A model generated the notes under the pieces. The model was not told where the DNA came from, made no database searches, and saw nothing but the letters and a program-made list of their open reading frames with translations. Shown piece by piece: positions 1-8,414 of a stretch of DNA of 64,000 nt. The DNA comes from Clostridium thermobutyricum DSM 4928 (GTDB lineage Bacteria; Bacillota; Clostridia; Clostridiales; Clostridiaceae), in contig NZ_LTAY01000015.1 in assembly GCF_002050515.1 (NCBI RefSeq), forward strand, positions 23,340 to 87,339, given 5' to 3'. Both the position numbers and the translations under genes were made by a program. Each line of letters begins with the position of its first letter. Within the stretch, counting starts at the first letter, position 1.

Positions 1-656
1 AAAAGGCATATGAAAAAGGGCATGATTATATCTGGATTATGGATGATGATACATTTGCTACAGAAACCGCTTTAGAAAATATGATTAATAAAATAGAAAT
101 CATAGGAGAAGATAAAATAGGGTTTTTATGTAGTAATGTTCTTTTTAAAGATAATAAAGCATGTGTTATGAATGTGCCAACAGTAAAACCTGTTTGGAAT
201 GATTATATAACGGATGGATTAGTTAGAGTTAAAAATGCATCTTTTGTATCTATGCTATTTTCAAGAAAAATAGTAAAAGAGTTTGGACTTCCAATAAAAG
301 ATTTTTTTATTTGGGGAGATGATACTGAGTATACTTTACGAATAAGTGAAAAATATGAATGCTATATGTGTATTGACAGCATAGTACATCACTATATGAA
401 ATCAAATGTAGGGGTGGACATAATAAATGGAGATACAGATAGGGTAGGAAGATATTTTTTTGAATATAGAAATAAATTTTATATGAATAAAAAAAGAGGG
501 TTTAGAGGAGTTATTTTTCATACAAAATATACTATTAAATCTATACTTCAAATATTACTTAAAAGTAAAGAGGGGAAAGGAAAAAAGGTTAAAGTTGTTT
601 TAAAAGGATATTTTAGCGGAATAACATTTAACCCAAGGATAGAACATGTTAAATAA
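1..656 (+). CDS. glycosyltransferase family 2, C-terminal part (5' end outside window)
   Basis: The reading frame is open from the left edge, so the N-terminus lies upstream and an ATG at 39 is internal. The visible part begins inside the GT-A fold: YIWIMDDDT holds the DDD metal/nucleotide-sugar motif, and FFIWGDDTEYTLR, about 100 residues later, is the acceptor-side motif typical of rhamnosyl- and galactofuranosyl-type GT2 enzymes. It would transfer a sugar from an activated donor to a growing surface glycan at the inner face of the membrane. It overlaps the next gene by 11 bp and lies upstream of polymerase and flippase genes, which fits a polysaccharide assembly locus. Donor and acceptor cannot be told from the sequence. 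Confidence 0.85.
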   Translation, partial: KAYEKGHDYIWIMDDDTFATETALENMINKIEIIGEDKIGFLCSNVLFKDNKACVMNVPTVKPVWNDYITDGLVRVKNASFVSMLFSRKIVKEFGLPIKDFFIWGDDTEYTLRISEKYECYMCIDSIVHHYMKSNVGVDIINGDTDRVGRYFFEYRNKFYMNKKRGFRGVIFHTKYTIKSILQILLKSKEGKGKKVKVVLKGYFSGITFNPRIEHVK

Positions 657-1959
657 GTATTATGAAAATAATTTAGATAGAAAAGAAATGCTTTTAAATA
701 TTTTAGAATATATTTTAGCAATAGTTGTTGTAATTAATAGTAATAGTGTTTGGAACTTTATGTATATTTCTAAAAAGGTAACATATTTAACTATAATTGT
801 GTTATATATTCTAATTATATTAAGTTTTAAAGATATTATAAGCATAAGGAAAAACTTTAAAAAGCTCATATATGTTTTTATGTTTTTAAGTATCTATAAT
901 ATGGCATATGCATTATTTAGTGGAGTAAATAGAGTAAATTTCATTATAGATTTTGTTGTTATTTTAATAGGGTTCTTATTATATAATTTAGGATTAATAA
1001 ATAAGGGACAAAAATATAGATTTTTACTTAAAATATCAAATATAATAGTAATTCTTGCAGCTATTTCATTAATATTTTATTTTTTAGGTAGCGTAGTTCA
1101 CTTAATTTATCCTAGTAATCAAATGTATTATACATGGGGTGGAGATAGATTTATTCCTAATTACTATAATATATATTATGAAACTCAAACAATACACCTT
1201 TCAGGAAGAGAGTTTATAAGAAATTCTGGAATATTTACAGAAGCGCCAATGTATGCATTTATTTTATCTATAGGACTTATGTGTGAGCTTTTTGTAAGAA
1301 AAAATTTAAATAAAATAGCATTAGGTATATTAATAGTTACTATATTAACTACTCTATCAACTACAGGAATTTTAATTATGATGAGCTTAATATTTTTCAA
1401 AATATTAATAGTTATTAGTAAGAGTAAATATAGAAAAATGTTATTTAGAATTATAATTCCATTATTAATTATAATAGGGGTTGTAATAGGAGGATATTTC
1501 TTAATAAATAAAATTCATCAAGGAAATGGAAAAACAGGTTCATTTTCAGTAAGAATGGATGACTTTAGAGTAGGATTTGAGGCTTGGAAATCTCATAAAT
1601 TACTTGGTTGGGGATATAATCAATATGACTATGTAAGACAATACATGAATCTAGTATTAAGAGGAACTGATATTGGTGGAAGTAGTGGATTATTAGCATT
1701 ATTACCGGAAGGTGGATTAATGCAATTACTTATATATATTGCACCATTATTTTTATCTATTGCATATGGCATAAAGAAAAAAAAGATAGGATATGTAATA
1801 GTTAGTATAATATTATTTGTTTTACTAACTGTAACTAAAATACCATATAGATATATTATTATATATTTCTTATCTATTGGATGGAGTATTTTGTTTATGA
1901 ACTGGGATAATACAAAAAAAGACGATAAAATTTATGAAGAGAGAAGTAATGATGAGTAA
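646..1959 (+). CDS. O-antigen ligase/polymerase-like membrane protein (Wzy-type)
   Basis: This 437-residue, very hydrophobic protein has about ten to twelve predicted membrane segments and a large loop in the middle, near residues 150-200. The loop holds GREFIRNSGIFTEAP, the R-x-x-G-x-x-x-E-P pattern common in O-antigen ligase/polymerase (Wzy/WaaL) proteins. The family joins lipid-linked repeat units on the outer face of the membrane. The start overlaps the upstream glycosyltransferase by 11 bp, with AAGGA ahead of it, and the end overlaps the flippase gene, so the three genes are translationally coupled. Wzy proteins diverge fast, so this call rests on topology, the loop motif and neighbours; a ligase role is possible. 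Confidence 0.8.
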   Translation: MLNKYYENNLDRKEMLLNILEYILAIVVVINSNSVWNFMYISKKVTYLTIIVLYILIILSFKDIISIRKNFKKLIYVFMFLSIYNMAYALFSGVNRVNFIIDFVVILIGFLLYNLGLINKGQKYRFLLKISNIIVILAAISLIFYFLGSVVHLIYPSNQMYYTWGGDRFIPNYYNIYYETQTIHLSGREFIRNSGIFTEAPMYAFILSIGLMCELFVRKNLNKIALGILIVTILTTLSTTGILIMMSLIFFKILIVISKSKYRKMLFRIIIPLLIIIGVVIGGYFLINKIHQGNGKTGSFSVRMDDFRVGFEAWKSHKLLGWGYNQYDYVRQYMNLVLRGTDIGGSSGLLALLPEGGLMQLLIYIAPLFLSIAYGIKKKKIGYVIVSIILFVLLTVTKIPYRYIIIYFLSIGWSILFMNWDNTKKDDKIYEERSNDE

Positions 1960-3394
1960 GACTGTAAGCGTAAAGAAAAATGTTTTATATAATCTAATAT
2001 ATCAAGTAGTAACTTTATTATTGCCATTAATTACTGTACCTTATATATCTAGAGTATTAGGACCAGATGGAGTAGGTATATCTAGTTATACAAATTCTAT
2101 AGTTCAATATTTTGTAATACTTGGTACAATAGGGATAAGTTTATATGGAAATAGACAAATAGCATATGTAAGGGACGATAAACATAAATTGTCCGTTACA
2201 TTTTGGTCTATTACTATATTAAAATTAATTACAACTGGAATAGCATTAATAGTCTATGTACTAATATTTTCTAGAGATAAGAATTATGGGACAATATTTT
2301 TAATTCAAGGAATAAACATATTAGTTGCTACTGTTGATATTTCTTGGTTATACATGGGATTAGAAGATTTTAAAAAGACTGTTACAAGAAATTTATTTGT
2401 AAGAATAGTTGGGGTTATACTTATATTTACATTTGTAAAAAACATGAATGATGTAGCTTTATATGTATTTATAAACGCTGGAATGGCTTTTTTGGGAAAT
2501 TTAGTTATGTGGCCATATTTGCCTAAAACAGTATCAAAGGTTAAAATTAAATGGAAAGATATACAATATCATATAAAACCAGCATTAGCTTTATTTATTC
2601 CACAAATAGCTATACAAATATATGCTGTTTTAGATAAATCTATGCTAGGAATTTTATCAGACACAGTTCAAGTTGGTTTTTATCAACAATCTCAAAATAT
2701 AGTAAAAATGGTTTTAGGATTAGTAACTTCATTAGGTGTTGTTATGCTTCCTAGAATGAGCAATGTTTTTGCAAGTGGTGATAAAGAAAAGCTAAAGGAA
2801 CATTTAAATAATAGTTTAATAGGAGTATCATATGTTTCTATTCCAATGGCATTTGGACTTGCAAGTATTTCAGAAAAGTTTGTACCATGGTTTTTTGGAA
2901 AAAATTTTGATGAAGTAAAATATTTATTAATTATATCAGTACCTATTTTATTTTTCATAGCAATAAGTAATGTATTAGGAGTGCAATATTTATTACCTAC
3001 AAATAAAAATAGGGCATTTACTATTTCAGTTACTGTAGGTGCAATAGTAAATGTAATCCTGAATTTTATATTAATACCATATTTTAAAGCTTTTGGTTCA
3101 TGTGTTGCAACAGTAGTTGCTGAATTTGCCGTAACAGCTGTACAATATGCATTATTATATAAAGAAATAGATACAAAACCATTATTAAAAGCTATATTAA
3201 AATATATTATAGCTGGAGCTATAATGACAGTAGTTGTTGTATTCATAGGGAAATTTATGTCAGCTACATTTATAACGACAATAATCCAATCAATAGTTGG
3301 GGTAATAGTATATTTTATAGTTTTAGTTATTATTAGAGATGAAATAAATAAACTAGTGATTGAATTTATAATAAAAAAATTAAAGAGAAACTAA
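1952..3394 (+). CDS. polysaccharide flippase (Wzx-like, MOP superfamily)
   Basis: The protein has about 481 residues and roughly 14 membrane segments. Its N-terminus, NLIYQVVTLLLPLITVPYI followed by SRVLGPDGVG, is the hallmark opening of Wzx/RfbX/MurJ-like polysaccharide exporters. It should flip undecaprenyl-linked repeat units across the membrane for the Wzy-like polymerase encoded just upstream. In-frame ATGs lie at 1934, 1949 and 1952. I chose 1952 because GAGAGAAG at 1939-1946 then has a usable spacing, whereas 1934 has no site of its own. The 3' end is followed by galU after 9 bp, so all these genes form one operon. Confidence 0.88.
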   Translation: MSKTVSVKKNVLYNLIYQVVTLLLPLITVPYISRVLGPDGVGISSYTNSIVQYFVILGTIGISLYGNRQIAYVRDDKHKLSVTFWSITILKLITTGIALIVYVLIFSRDKNYGTIFLIQGINILVATVDISWLYMGLEDFKKTVTRNLFVRIVGVILIFTFVKNMNDVALYVFINAGMAFLGNLVMWPYLPKTVSKVKIKWKDIQYHIKPALALFIPQIAIQIYAVLDKSMLGILSDTVQVGFYQQSQNIVKMVLGLVTSLGVVMLPRMSNVFASGDKEKLKEHLNNSLIGVSYVSIPMAFGLASISEKFVPWFFGKNFDEVKYLLIISVPILFFIAISNVLGVQYLLPTNKNRAFTISVTVGAIVNVILNFILIPYFKAFGSCVATVVAEFAVTAVQYALLYKEIDTKPLLKAILKYIIAGAIMTVVVVFIGKFMSATFITTIIQSIVGVIVYFIVLVIIRDEINKLVIEFIIKKLKRN

Positions 3395-3403
3395 GGAGTA
3401 ATT

Positions 3404-4279
3404 ATGAATAACAAGATAAAAAAAGCGATAATCCCTGCCGCAGGTCTTGGAACTAGATTTTTACCTGCAACTAAAGCTCAACCAAAGGAAATGCTTCCTA
3501 TAGTTGATAAACCTACAATTCAATATATTATAGAAGAAGCAATAGCTTCAGGTATTGAAGAAATATTAATCATAACTGGAAGAAGTAAAAAATGTATTGA
3601 AGACCACTTTGATAGAAGTGTAGAATTAGAACTTGAACTTGAAAAAGCTGGAAAGCAAAGTATGCTTGACATGGTTCAAGATATTTCAAATATGGTAGAT
3701 ATACATTATATAAGACAAAAAGAGCCAAGAGGATTAGGTCATGCTATAAACTGTGCTAAAGCATTCGTTGGGGATGAACCATTTGCTATATTACTTGGAG
3801 ATGATATTGTTTATAATGATGAAAAGCCTTGTTTAAAACAACTTATTGATTGTTATAATGAATATCATACATCAGTACTTGGAGTTCAAACTGTTCCACA
3901 TGATAAAGTAAATAAATATGGAATAGTAGAAGGAATTGATATAGAAAATAGAGTTATGAAAGTAAAAGGATTAGTTGAAAAACCAAATATAGATGAAGCA
4001 CCTTCAAACGTAGCAATATTAGGTAGATATATAGTAACTCCAAAAATATTTGAAATATTAGATAGAACTAAACCAGGAAAAGGAAATGAAATCCAACTTA
4101 CAGATGCACTTTTAGAGCTTATGCATGAAGAAGCTATGTATGCATATAACTTTGAAGGAAGAAGATATGATGTTGGAGATAAATTAGGATTCTTAGAAGC
4201 AACAGTTGAATATGCTTTAAGAAGAGAAGAATTAAGAGATGGATTTATGGAATATTTAAAAGAAATAGTTGGTAAATAA
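3404..4279 (+). CDS. galU: UTP--glucose-1-phosphate uridylyltransferase (copy 1)
   Basis: GalU makes UDP-glucose from UTP and glucose-1-phosphate in the cytoplasm, feeding glycan and glycolipid synthesis. At 291 residues it has the family length. The N-terminal signature AAGLGTRFLPATKAQPKE is the nucleotide-binding loop, EKPNIDEAPSN is a conserved sugar-site segment and DVGDKLGFL is near the end. AAGGAG lies 5 bp before the ATG. It is the last gene of the polysaccharide cluster and is followed by phosphoglucomutase, which makes its substrate. A close paralog lies at 18440; the proteins match closely over their whole length, including the shared signature, so this is a recent-looking duplication or a retained paralog pair. 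Confidence 0.96.
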   Translation: MNNKIKKAIIPAAGLGTRFLPATKAQPKEMLPIVDKPTIQYIIEEAIASGIEEILIITGRSKKCIEDHFDRSVELELELEKAGKQSMLDMVQDISNMVDIHYIRQKEPRGLGHAINCAKAFVGDEPFAILLGDDIVYNDEKPCLKQLIDCYNEYHTSVLGVQTVPHDKVNKYGIVEGIDIENRVMKVKGLVEKPNIDEAPSNVAILGRYIVTPKIFEILDRTKPGKGNEIQLTDALLELMHEEAMYAYNFEGRRYDVGDKLGFLEATVEYALRREELRDGFMEYLKEIVGK

Positions 4280-4341
4280 TTATCTTTAATTACTAAAATT
4301 TTAAGAGAAAATAAATTCTTTTATGGATTAGGAGGTTCAAT

Positions 4342-6063
4342 ATGGATTATAAAGAAAAGCTAAACCTATGGTTAGAATCAGACATAATTGATGATACTAC
4401 TAAAGAAGAGTTAAGAGCTATAGTTGATGAAAAGGAAATAGAAGATAGATTTTATAAAGAGTTAGAATTTGGTACTGGTGGATTAAGAGGAATAATTGGT
4501 GCTGGTGATAATAGATTAAACTTCTATACTGTAGGAAAAGCAACAGAAGGACTAGCTAGATATTTAAATAAAAAATATAAAGAAAATGTATCAGTTTGTA
4601 TAGCTTTTGATTCAAGAAATATGTCAAAAGAATTTGCTGAAAGAGCCGCATTAGTACTAGGTGGAAATGGAATAAAGGCTTATCTTTTTGAAAGTTTAAG
4701 ACCTACTCCAGAACTTTCATTTGGAGTTAGAGAGCTTAAATGTAAAGCAGGGATAGTTATTACTGCATCTCACAATCCAAAAGAATATAATGGATATAAA
4801 GTTTATGGAGATGATGGATGTCAAATAACTGATGAAGCAGCTAAGACTATAATAAATGAAATAGGCAATGTTAATTATAAAGACATCAAATTAGTCTCAA
4901 GAGAAGAAGCTTTAGAAAAAGATTTATTAAATATTATAGGTGAAGAAATAGATAATAAATTTATTCAAACATTAAAGGGACATACTATAAGAAAAAAATT
5001 AGTAGAAGAGAATGCTAAAAATTTAAAAATAATCTACACTCCAATTCATGGAACAGGATTAATGCCAGTTAAGAGAGTTTTAACTGAATTAGGATATACA
5101 GATTTACACATAGTAGAAGAACAAGCTACACCAGATGGAAACTTCCCAACTGCACCATATCCAAACCCAGAAGATAAAAGTGTATTTAAAATAGCACTAG
5201 ATATGGCTAAAACTATGAATCCAGATATAATCTTAGGAACTGACCCTGATGCGGATAGAATAGGGGCTATAGTTAAAGATTCAACTGGAGAATATAGAGT
5301 TCTTACAGGAAACCAAGTTGGGGCATTATTAACTCATTATATCTTAAGTTCATATAAAGAACTTGGAGAACTTCCTAAAAATGGAGCTGTTATAAAAACA
5401 ATAGTTACAACAGAAATGGTTAGAGGAATATGTAATGAATATAATGTAGAATTATTTGATGTTTTAACTGGATTTAAATATATAGGTGAAATGATGACAA
5501 GCTTCCAAGAAACAGGAAAGAATACATTCTTATTTGGATTTGAAGAAAGCTATGGATGTCTTTTTGGAGATCATGCTAGAGATAAAGATGCTATAATAGG
5601 AGCTCAAATGGTTGCGGAAATGACTCTTTATTATAAAACAAAAAATAAGAGTCTTTATGAAGCTTATGTAGAGCTTTGTGATAAGTATGGATACTTTAAA
5701 GAAGAGCTTCAATCTGTAACTTTAAAAGGAAAAGAAGGAGCAGAAAAGATACAAAGCTGTTTAGAGTCATTAAGAAAGAATCCTATAGAAGAAGTTGATG
5801 GAGTTAAAGTAAAAACTTTCTTTGATTATAAAGAATCAGTAGAAAAAGATTTAGTATCAGGAGAAGTTAAGGAAATTAAGTTACCAAAATCAAATGTTCT
5901 TAAATATATATTAGCAGATGGTTCTTGGTTTGTTGTAAGACCTTCTGGAACTGAACCTAAAATAAAATTCTATCTTTCTGTTATAGGAAATTCAATAGAA
6001 GATTCAGAAGAAAAAATGAGCAAATTTAAAGCTTGTGTAAATGAAAAGATTGGATTAAATTAA
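4342..6063 (+). CDS. pgcA: alpha-phosphoglucomutase / phospho-sugar mutase
   Basis: The 573-residue length and architecture match the Firmicute PgcA alpha-phosphoglucomutase. It interconverts glucose-6-phosphate and glucose-1-phosphate and so supplies GalU. Visible motifs are FGTGGLRG near residue 43, the phosphoserine loop TASHNPKEYNGYK near residue 145, the metal loop GTDPDADR near residue 300, the sugar-binding FGFEESYG near residue 400 and the C-terminal phosphate loop RPSGTEPKIK. An AGGAGG site precedes the ATG by 7 bp. The 62-bp gap after galU holds no terminator, so it probably shares the galU transcript. A strong bidirectional hairpin ends the unit. A phosphomannomutase activity is also possible in this family. 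Confidence 0.93.
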   Translation: MDYKEKLNLWLESDIIDDTTKEELRAIVDEKEIEDRFYKELEFGTGGLRGIIGAGDNRLNFYTVGKATEGLARYLNKKYKENVSVCIAFDSRNMSKEFAERAALVLGGNGIKAYLFESLRPTPELSFGVRELKCKAGIVITASHNPKEYNGYKVYGDDGCQITDEAAKTIINEIGNVNYKDIKLVSREEALEKDLLNIIGEEIDNKFIQTLKGHTIRKKLVEENAKNLKIIYTPIHGTGLMPVKRVLTELGYTDLHIVEEQATPDGNFPTAPYPNPEDKSVFKIALDMAKTMNPDIILGTDPDADRIGAIVKDSTGEYRVLTGNQVGALLTHYILSSYKELGELPKNGAVIKTIVTTEMVRGICNEYNVELFDVLTGFKYIGEMMTSFQETGKNTFLFGFEESYGCLFGDHARDKDAIIGAQMVAEMTLYYKTKNKSLYEAYVELCDKYGYFKEELQSVTLKGKEGAEKIQSCLESLRKNPIEEVDGVKVKTFFDYKESVEKDLVSGEVKEIKLPKSNVLKYILADGSWFVVRPSGTEPKIKFYLSVIGNSIEDSEEKMSKFKACVNEKIGLN

Positions 6064-6095
6064 AAAAAGCTATGCAATTATTGCATAGCTTTTTT
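6062..6095. terminator. bidirectional rho-independent terminator
   Basis: A perfect 10-bp stem (AGCTATGCAA / TTGCATAGCT) has A-run and T-run flanks. It lies between convergent pgcA and the small minus-strand gene and can serve both strands. Confidence 0.93.
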
Positions 6096-6096
6096 A

Positions 6097-6297
6097 TTAT
6101 TTAGATTTTTTGAAATCTCTAACAACACCTTTTTTTATTTCATACCATGATGGTAAAAGGTCTATTTGATCTAAAATAGTTTCTATTTCTCCAACAGTTT
6201 TCATTTCTTCAAGTTGTTTTGAAAATTCTTCAACTTTTGCATCTAAATCTAATCTTTTTTTAGTTTCTTTTGCTACTCTTTTTTGAAATTTATTCAT
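6097..6297 (-). CDS. small charged protein of unknown function
   Basis: This is a 66-residue, lysine- and glutamate-rich protein beginning MNKFQKRVAKETKKR. It has no membrane segment or recognised motif and is probably mostly helical. The ATG at 6297 is chosen over a longer frame to 6348 because AAGGAGG sits 7-8 bp before it; the upstream extension has no such site. It is divergent from the J-like gene at 6493 and convergent with pgcA. A TATAAT-like sequence within about 50 bp upstream suggests it is transcribed alone. I do not recognise a family, and the good ribosome site is the main reason to believe it is real. Confidence 0.7.
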   Translation of the reverse strand: MNKFQKRVAKETKKRLDLDAKVEEFSKQLEEMKTVGEIETILDQIDLLPSWYEIKKGVVRDFKKSK

Positions 6298-6492
6298 AAA
6301 AAAGCCTCCTTGTAATTTAGTCTCTATATATACATTATACCATAACATAAATTTTAAAATGTATTTTATATTAAAATAGGTAAAAATATAGGAAAATAGA
6401 AACTAGGATGTTTAATTTAAATATTAATATTATTGTTATAGAAGAATTTTAATGTTAAAATTGTAATATAATGGATTTATTTTGGAGGGGCT

Positions 6493-7815
6493 ATGGGGGA
6501 AAATTTATATGAGGTTTTGGAGGTTTCTAAGAAAGCTAGTTTGTCAGAAATAAAAAAAGCTTATGCTAAAATGCTTAGAAAATATCCGCCAGAGAAATAT
6601 AGTAAAGAATTTTCAAAGGTAAATTCTGCTTATGAAATATTGAGTGATAAAAAGCAGAGATATGAATATGATCAATTTAATGGATATGACAGTAATGCAC
6701 AAGTAATTTTAGATGAAGGATTAAGACTAATAAAAGAAGGAGAACTACTGGAAGGAAAAAATAGACTTATTAGTTTTCTAAAATTAGAAGGAGATGTTCC
6801 AAGTGTTTTACATGAACTTGGTAAAATATATGCAGAAGAAGAAAATTACACAAAGGCATATAATATACAAAAAAAGGTTTTTGAGAAATCTAAATATTTA
6901 ACTTACTCTCAAATAGAATGGATGTTATTTTATCTTTATAAATTAAATGATGAAGAGAATTTAAAATCATATTTAAAAAAAGGTATACTTAAATTTAATG
7001 ATGTTAATTTATATTTTAATATATTGGATTTATATATTGAAGATAGAAATTATGAGCAAGTGAGAGAGATTTTATTTGAAAATGTTATACCATTTTTAAA
7101 TAAAAGAGGAAGTGTATATGGTTTTTGTGAGTTATCTAAATATCTATTTAGAATAAAAGAAATTGAACAAGGTTCAAAGTATTTAACTCAAGCTATTAAT
7201 TTTGAAATAAACCCAGATAATAATGAAAAATTAGAATTAATAAAGGGAACAATTATAGAAATATTAGATTTTGAAAATGCCAACGCAATTATTATATGTT
7301 TAGAAGAACTTATAAGTTATATAAGAGATATAAAAAGTGAAATTTCAGAAGAAGACTATAAAGATAATTTAGGATGGGCAACAATTACGTTTTCATTAGT
7401 TAAAGAGATGGCAATTGTAGATAGAAATAATTTTCATAAAACTTTAAAGAAGTTTTTATTGGCATCAGTAAAGAAGAGCATTGCAATAGATGAAGAATTG
7501 AAAGAGCAAATAGATGAAGAATTAATCTTTTATTTAGAAAAGCTGAAAGAAGAATATAATGTAGAAAAAATAAAGTTTAATTTAGAAATTTTAGAGAAAT
7601 TTCATAAGGAACTATATTCAATAGATGCTAAATATTTATTTGATAAATATGGAGGATTTATTCCCTATGAAGGAGAAGCAAAAAATAAAAAAGCAAATAT
7701 ACATGAAAATAATAAAAATAGAAGAAAATCTAAAACTAATGGGAAAAAATTAAGTTTTTTCATTTTTATTTGTTTAGTAATTGTGATAATCATAGGTTTA
7801 TTGAGGTTTTTATAA
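6493..7815 (+). CDS. J-domain-like protein with altered HPD motif, helical repeats and C-terminal membrane anchor
   Basis: Residues 4-60 follow the J-domain pattern (LYEVLEVSKKASLSEIKKAY, then a helix ending AYEILSDKKQRYEYDQ). The catalytic HPD tripeptide that switches on Hsp70 ATPase is replaced: the sequence reads RKYPPEKYSKEF. Residues about 75-380 are helical and TPR-like, including LHELGKIYAEEENYTKAYN. The last 20 residues, FFIFICLVIVIIIGLLRFL, form a single tail anchor. GGAGGGG precedes the ATG. It is the first of four tightly packed genes with GrpE-like, Hsp70 and TPR products, so it is probably the membrane-bound co-chaperone of that Hsp70. Whether PPE works in place of HPD cannot be told from sequence. 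Confidence 0.83.
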   Translation: MGENLYEVLEVSKKASLSEIKKAYAKMLRKYPPEKYSKEFSKVNSAYEILSDKKQRYEYDQFNGYDSNAQVILDEGLRLIKEGELLEGKNRLISFLKLEGDVPSVLHELGKIYAEEENYTKAYNIQKKVFEKSKYLTYSQIEWMLFYLYKLNDEENLKSYLKKGILKFNDVNLYFNILDLYIEDRNYEQVREILFENVIPFLNKRGSVYGFCELSKYLFRIKEIEQGSKYLTQAINFEINPDNNEKLELIKGTIIEILDFENANAIIICLEELISYIRDIKSEISEEDYKDNLGWATITFSLVKEMAIVDRNNFHKTLKKFLLASVKKSIAIDEELKEQIDEELIFYLEKLKEEYNVEKIKFNLEILEKFHKELYSIDAKYLFDKYGGFIPYEGEAKNKKANIHENNKNRRKSKTNGKKLSFFIFICLVIVIIIGLLRFL

Positions 7816-7832
7816 TAGGGAGAAGTGAATAT

Positions 7833-8411
7833 ATGAGGGGGATAGATTTAGAGAAAGAGTTTGATTTTTATAAGGCAAAGTACTTAGATGAGAAATCTTC
7901 TATAGAGAGTATTTTATTAAGTAAAGATATAAATGATTTATTTAAAGATATAGAAAGATTAAGAAAAAAAGAGCTAATAAAGTTTGAAAGATTAGAACAA
8001 TCCTATATAGATAAAATAGATAGACTTGAAATGGAGAACATAAAGTTAAATAAAGAAATATGTGAAAAAGATAAGTCTATTAAAAAAATTTTAAATGGAA
8101 TGATACAGATATTAGATGAAGTAGATGAGCTTAAAGAACTTTTAGAGGAACGTAACGACTTAAAGGGTTTAAAAGCTTTTAATAAAACTTTTAAGAAGAT
8201 AAATAAAAAAGTAAATTATATAGGATTAGAGAGAATAAAGACTATTTCTGAGCAATTTAATGAGGATGTTCATTATTGTGTAGAGGTTATAGAAGGAAAT
8301 GAAGAAGAGAATGAAACTATAGTAGAGGAAGTTAAAAGCGGCTATTGTTATAAGGGGAATATAATAAGAGAAAGTCGTGTAGTTGTTATAAAAAATGAGG
8401 GGGAAATTTAG
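7833..8411 (+). CDS. divergent GrpE-like nucleotide-exchange factor
   Basis: This 192-residue protein has a long charged coiled coil at about residues 40-130. A compact C-terminal part resembles the GrpE beta domain: GLERIKTISEQFNEDVHYCV, then NETIVEEVKSGYCYKGNIIR and SRVVVIKNE, which parallel the GrpE pattern of FDP-x-HEAV, N-T-V, GY and R-P-A-x-V-x-V. GrpE proteins release ADP from Hsp70. The ATG at 7833 is chosen because AGGGAGAAG lies just before it; a longer frame from 7770 overlaps the upstream gene and adds non-homologous residues. The Hsp70 gene starts 3 bp after its stop. The resemblance is weak outside the C-terminus, so a generic coiled-coil partner is the alternative. Confidence 0.68.
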   Translation: MRGIDLEKEFDFYKAKYLDEKSSIESILLSKDINDLFKDIERLRKKELIKFERLEQSYIDKIDRLEMENIKLNKEICEKDKSIKKILNGMIQILDEVDELKELLEERNDLKGLKAFNKTFKKINKKVNYIGLERIKTISEQFNEDVHYCVEVIEGNEEENETIVEEVKSGYCYKGNIIRESRVVVIKNEGEI

Positions 8412-8414
8412 TAT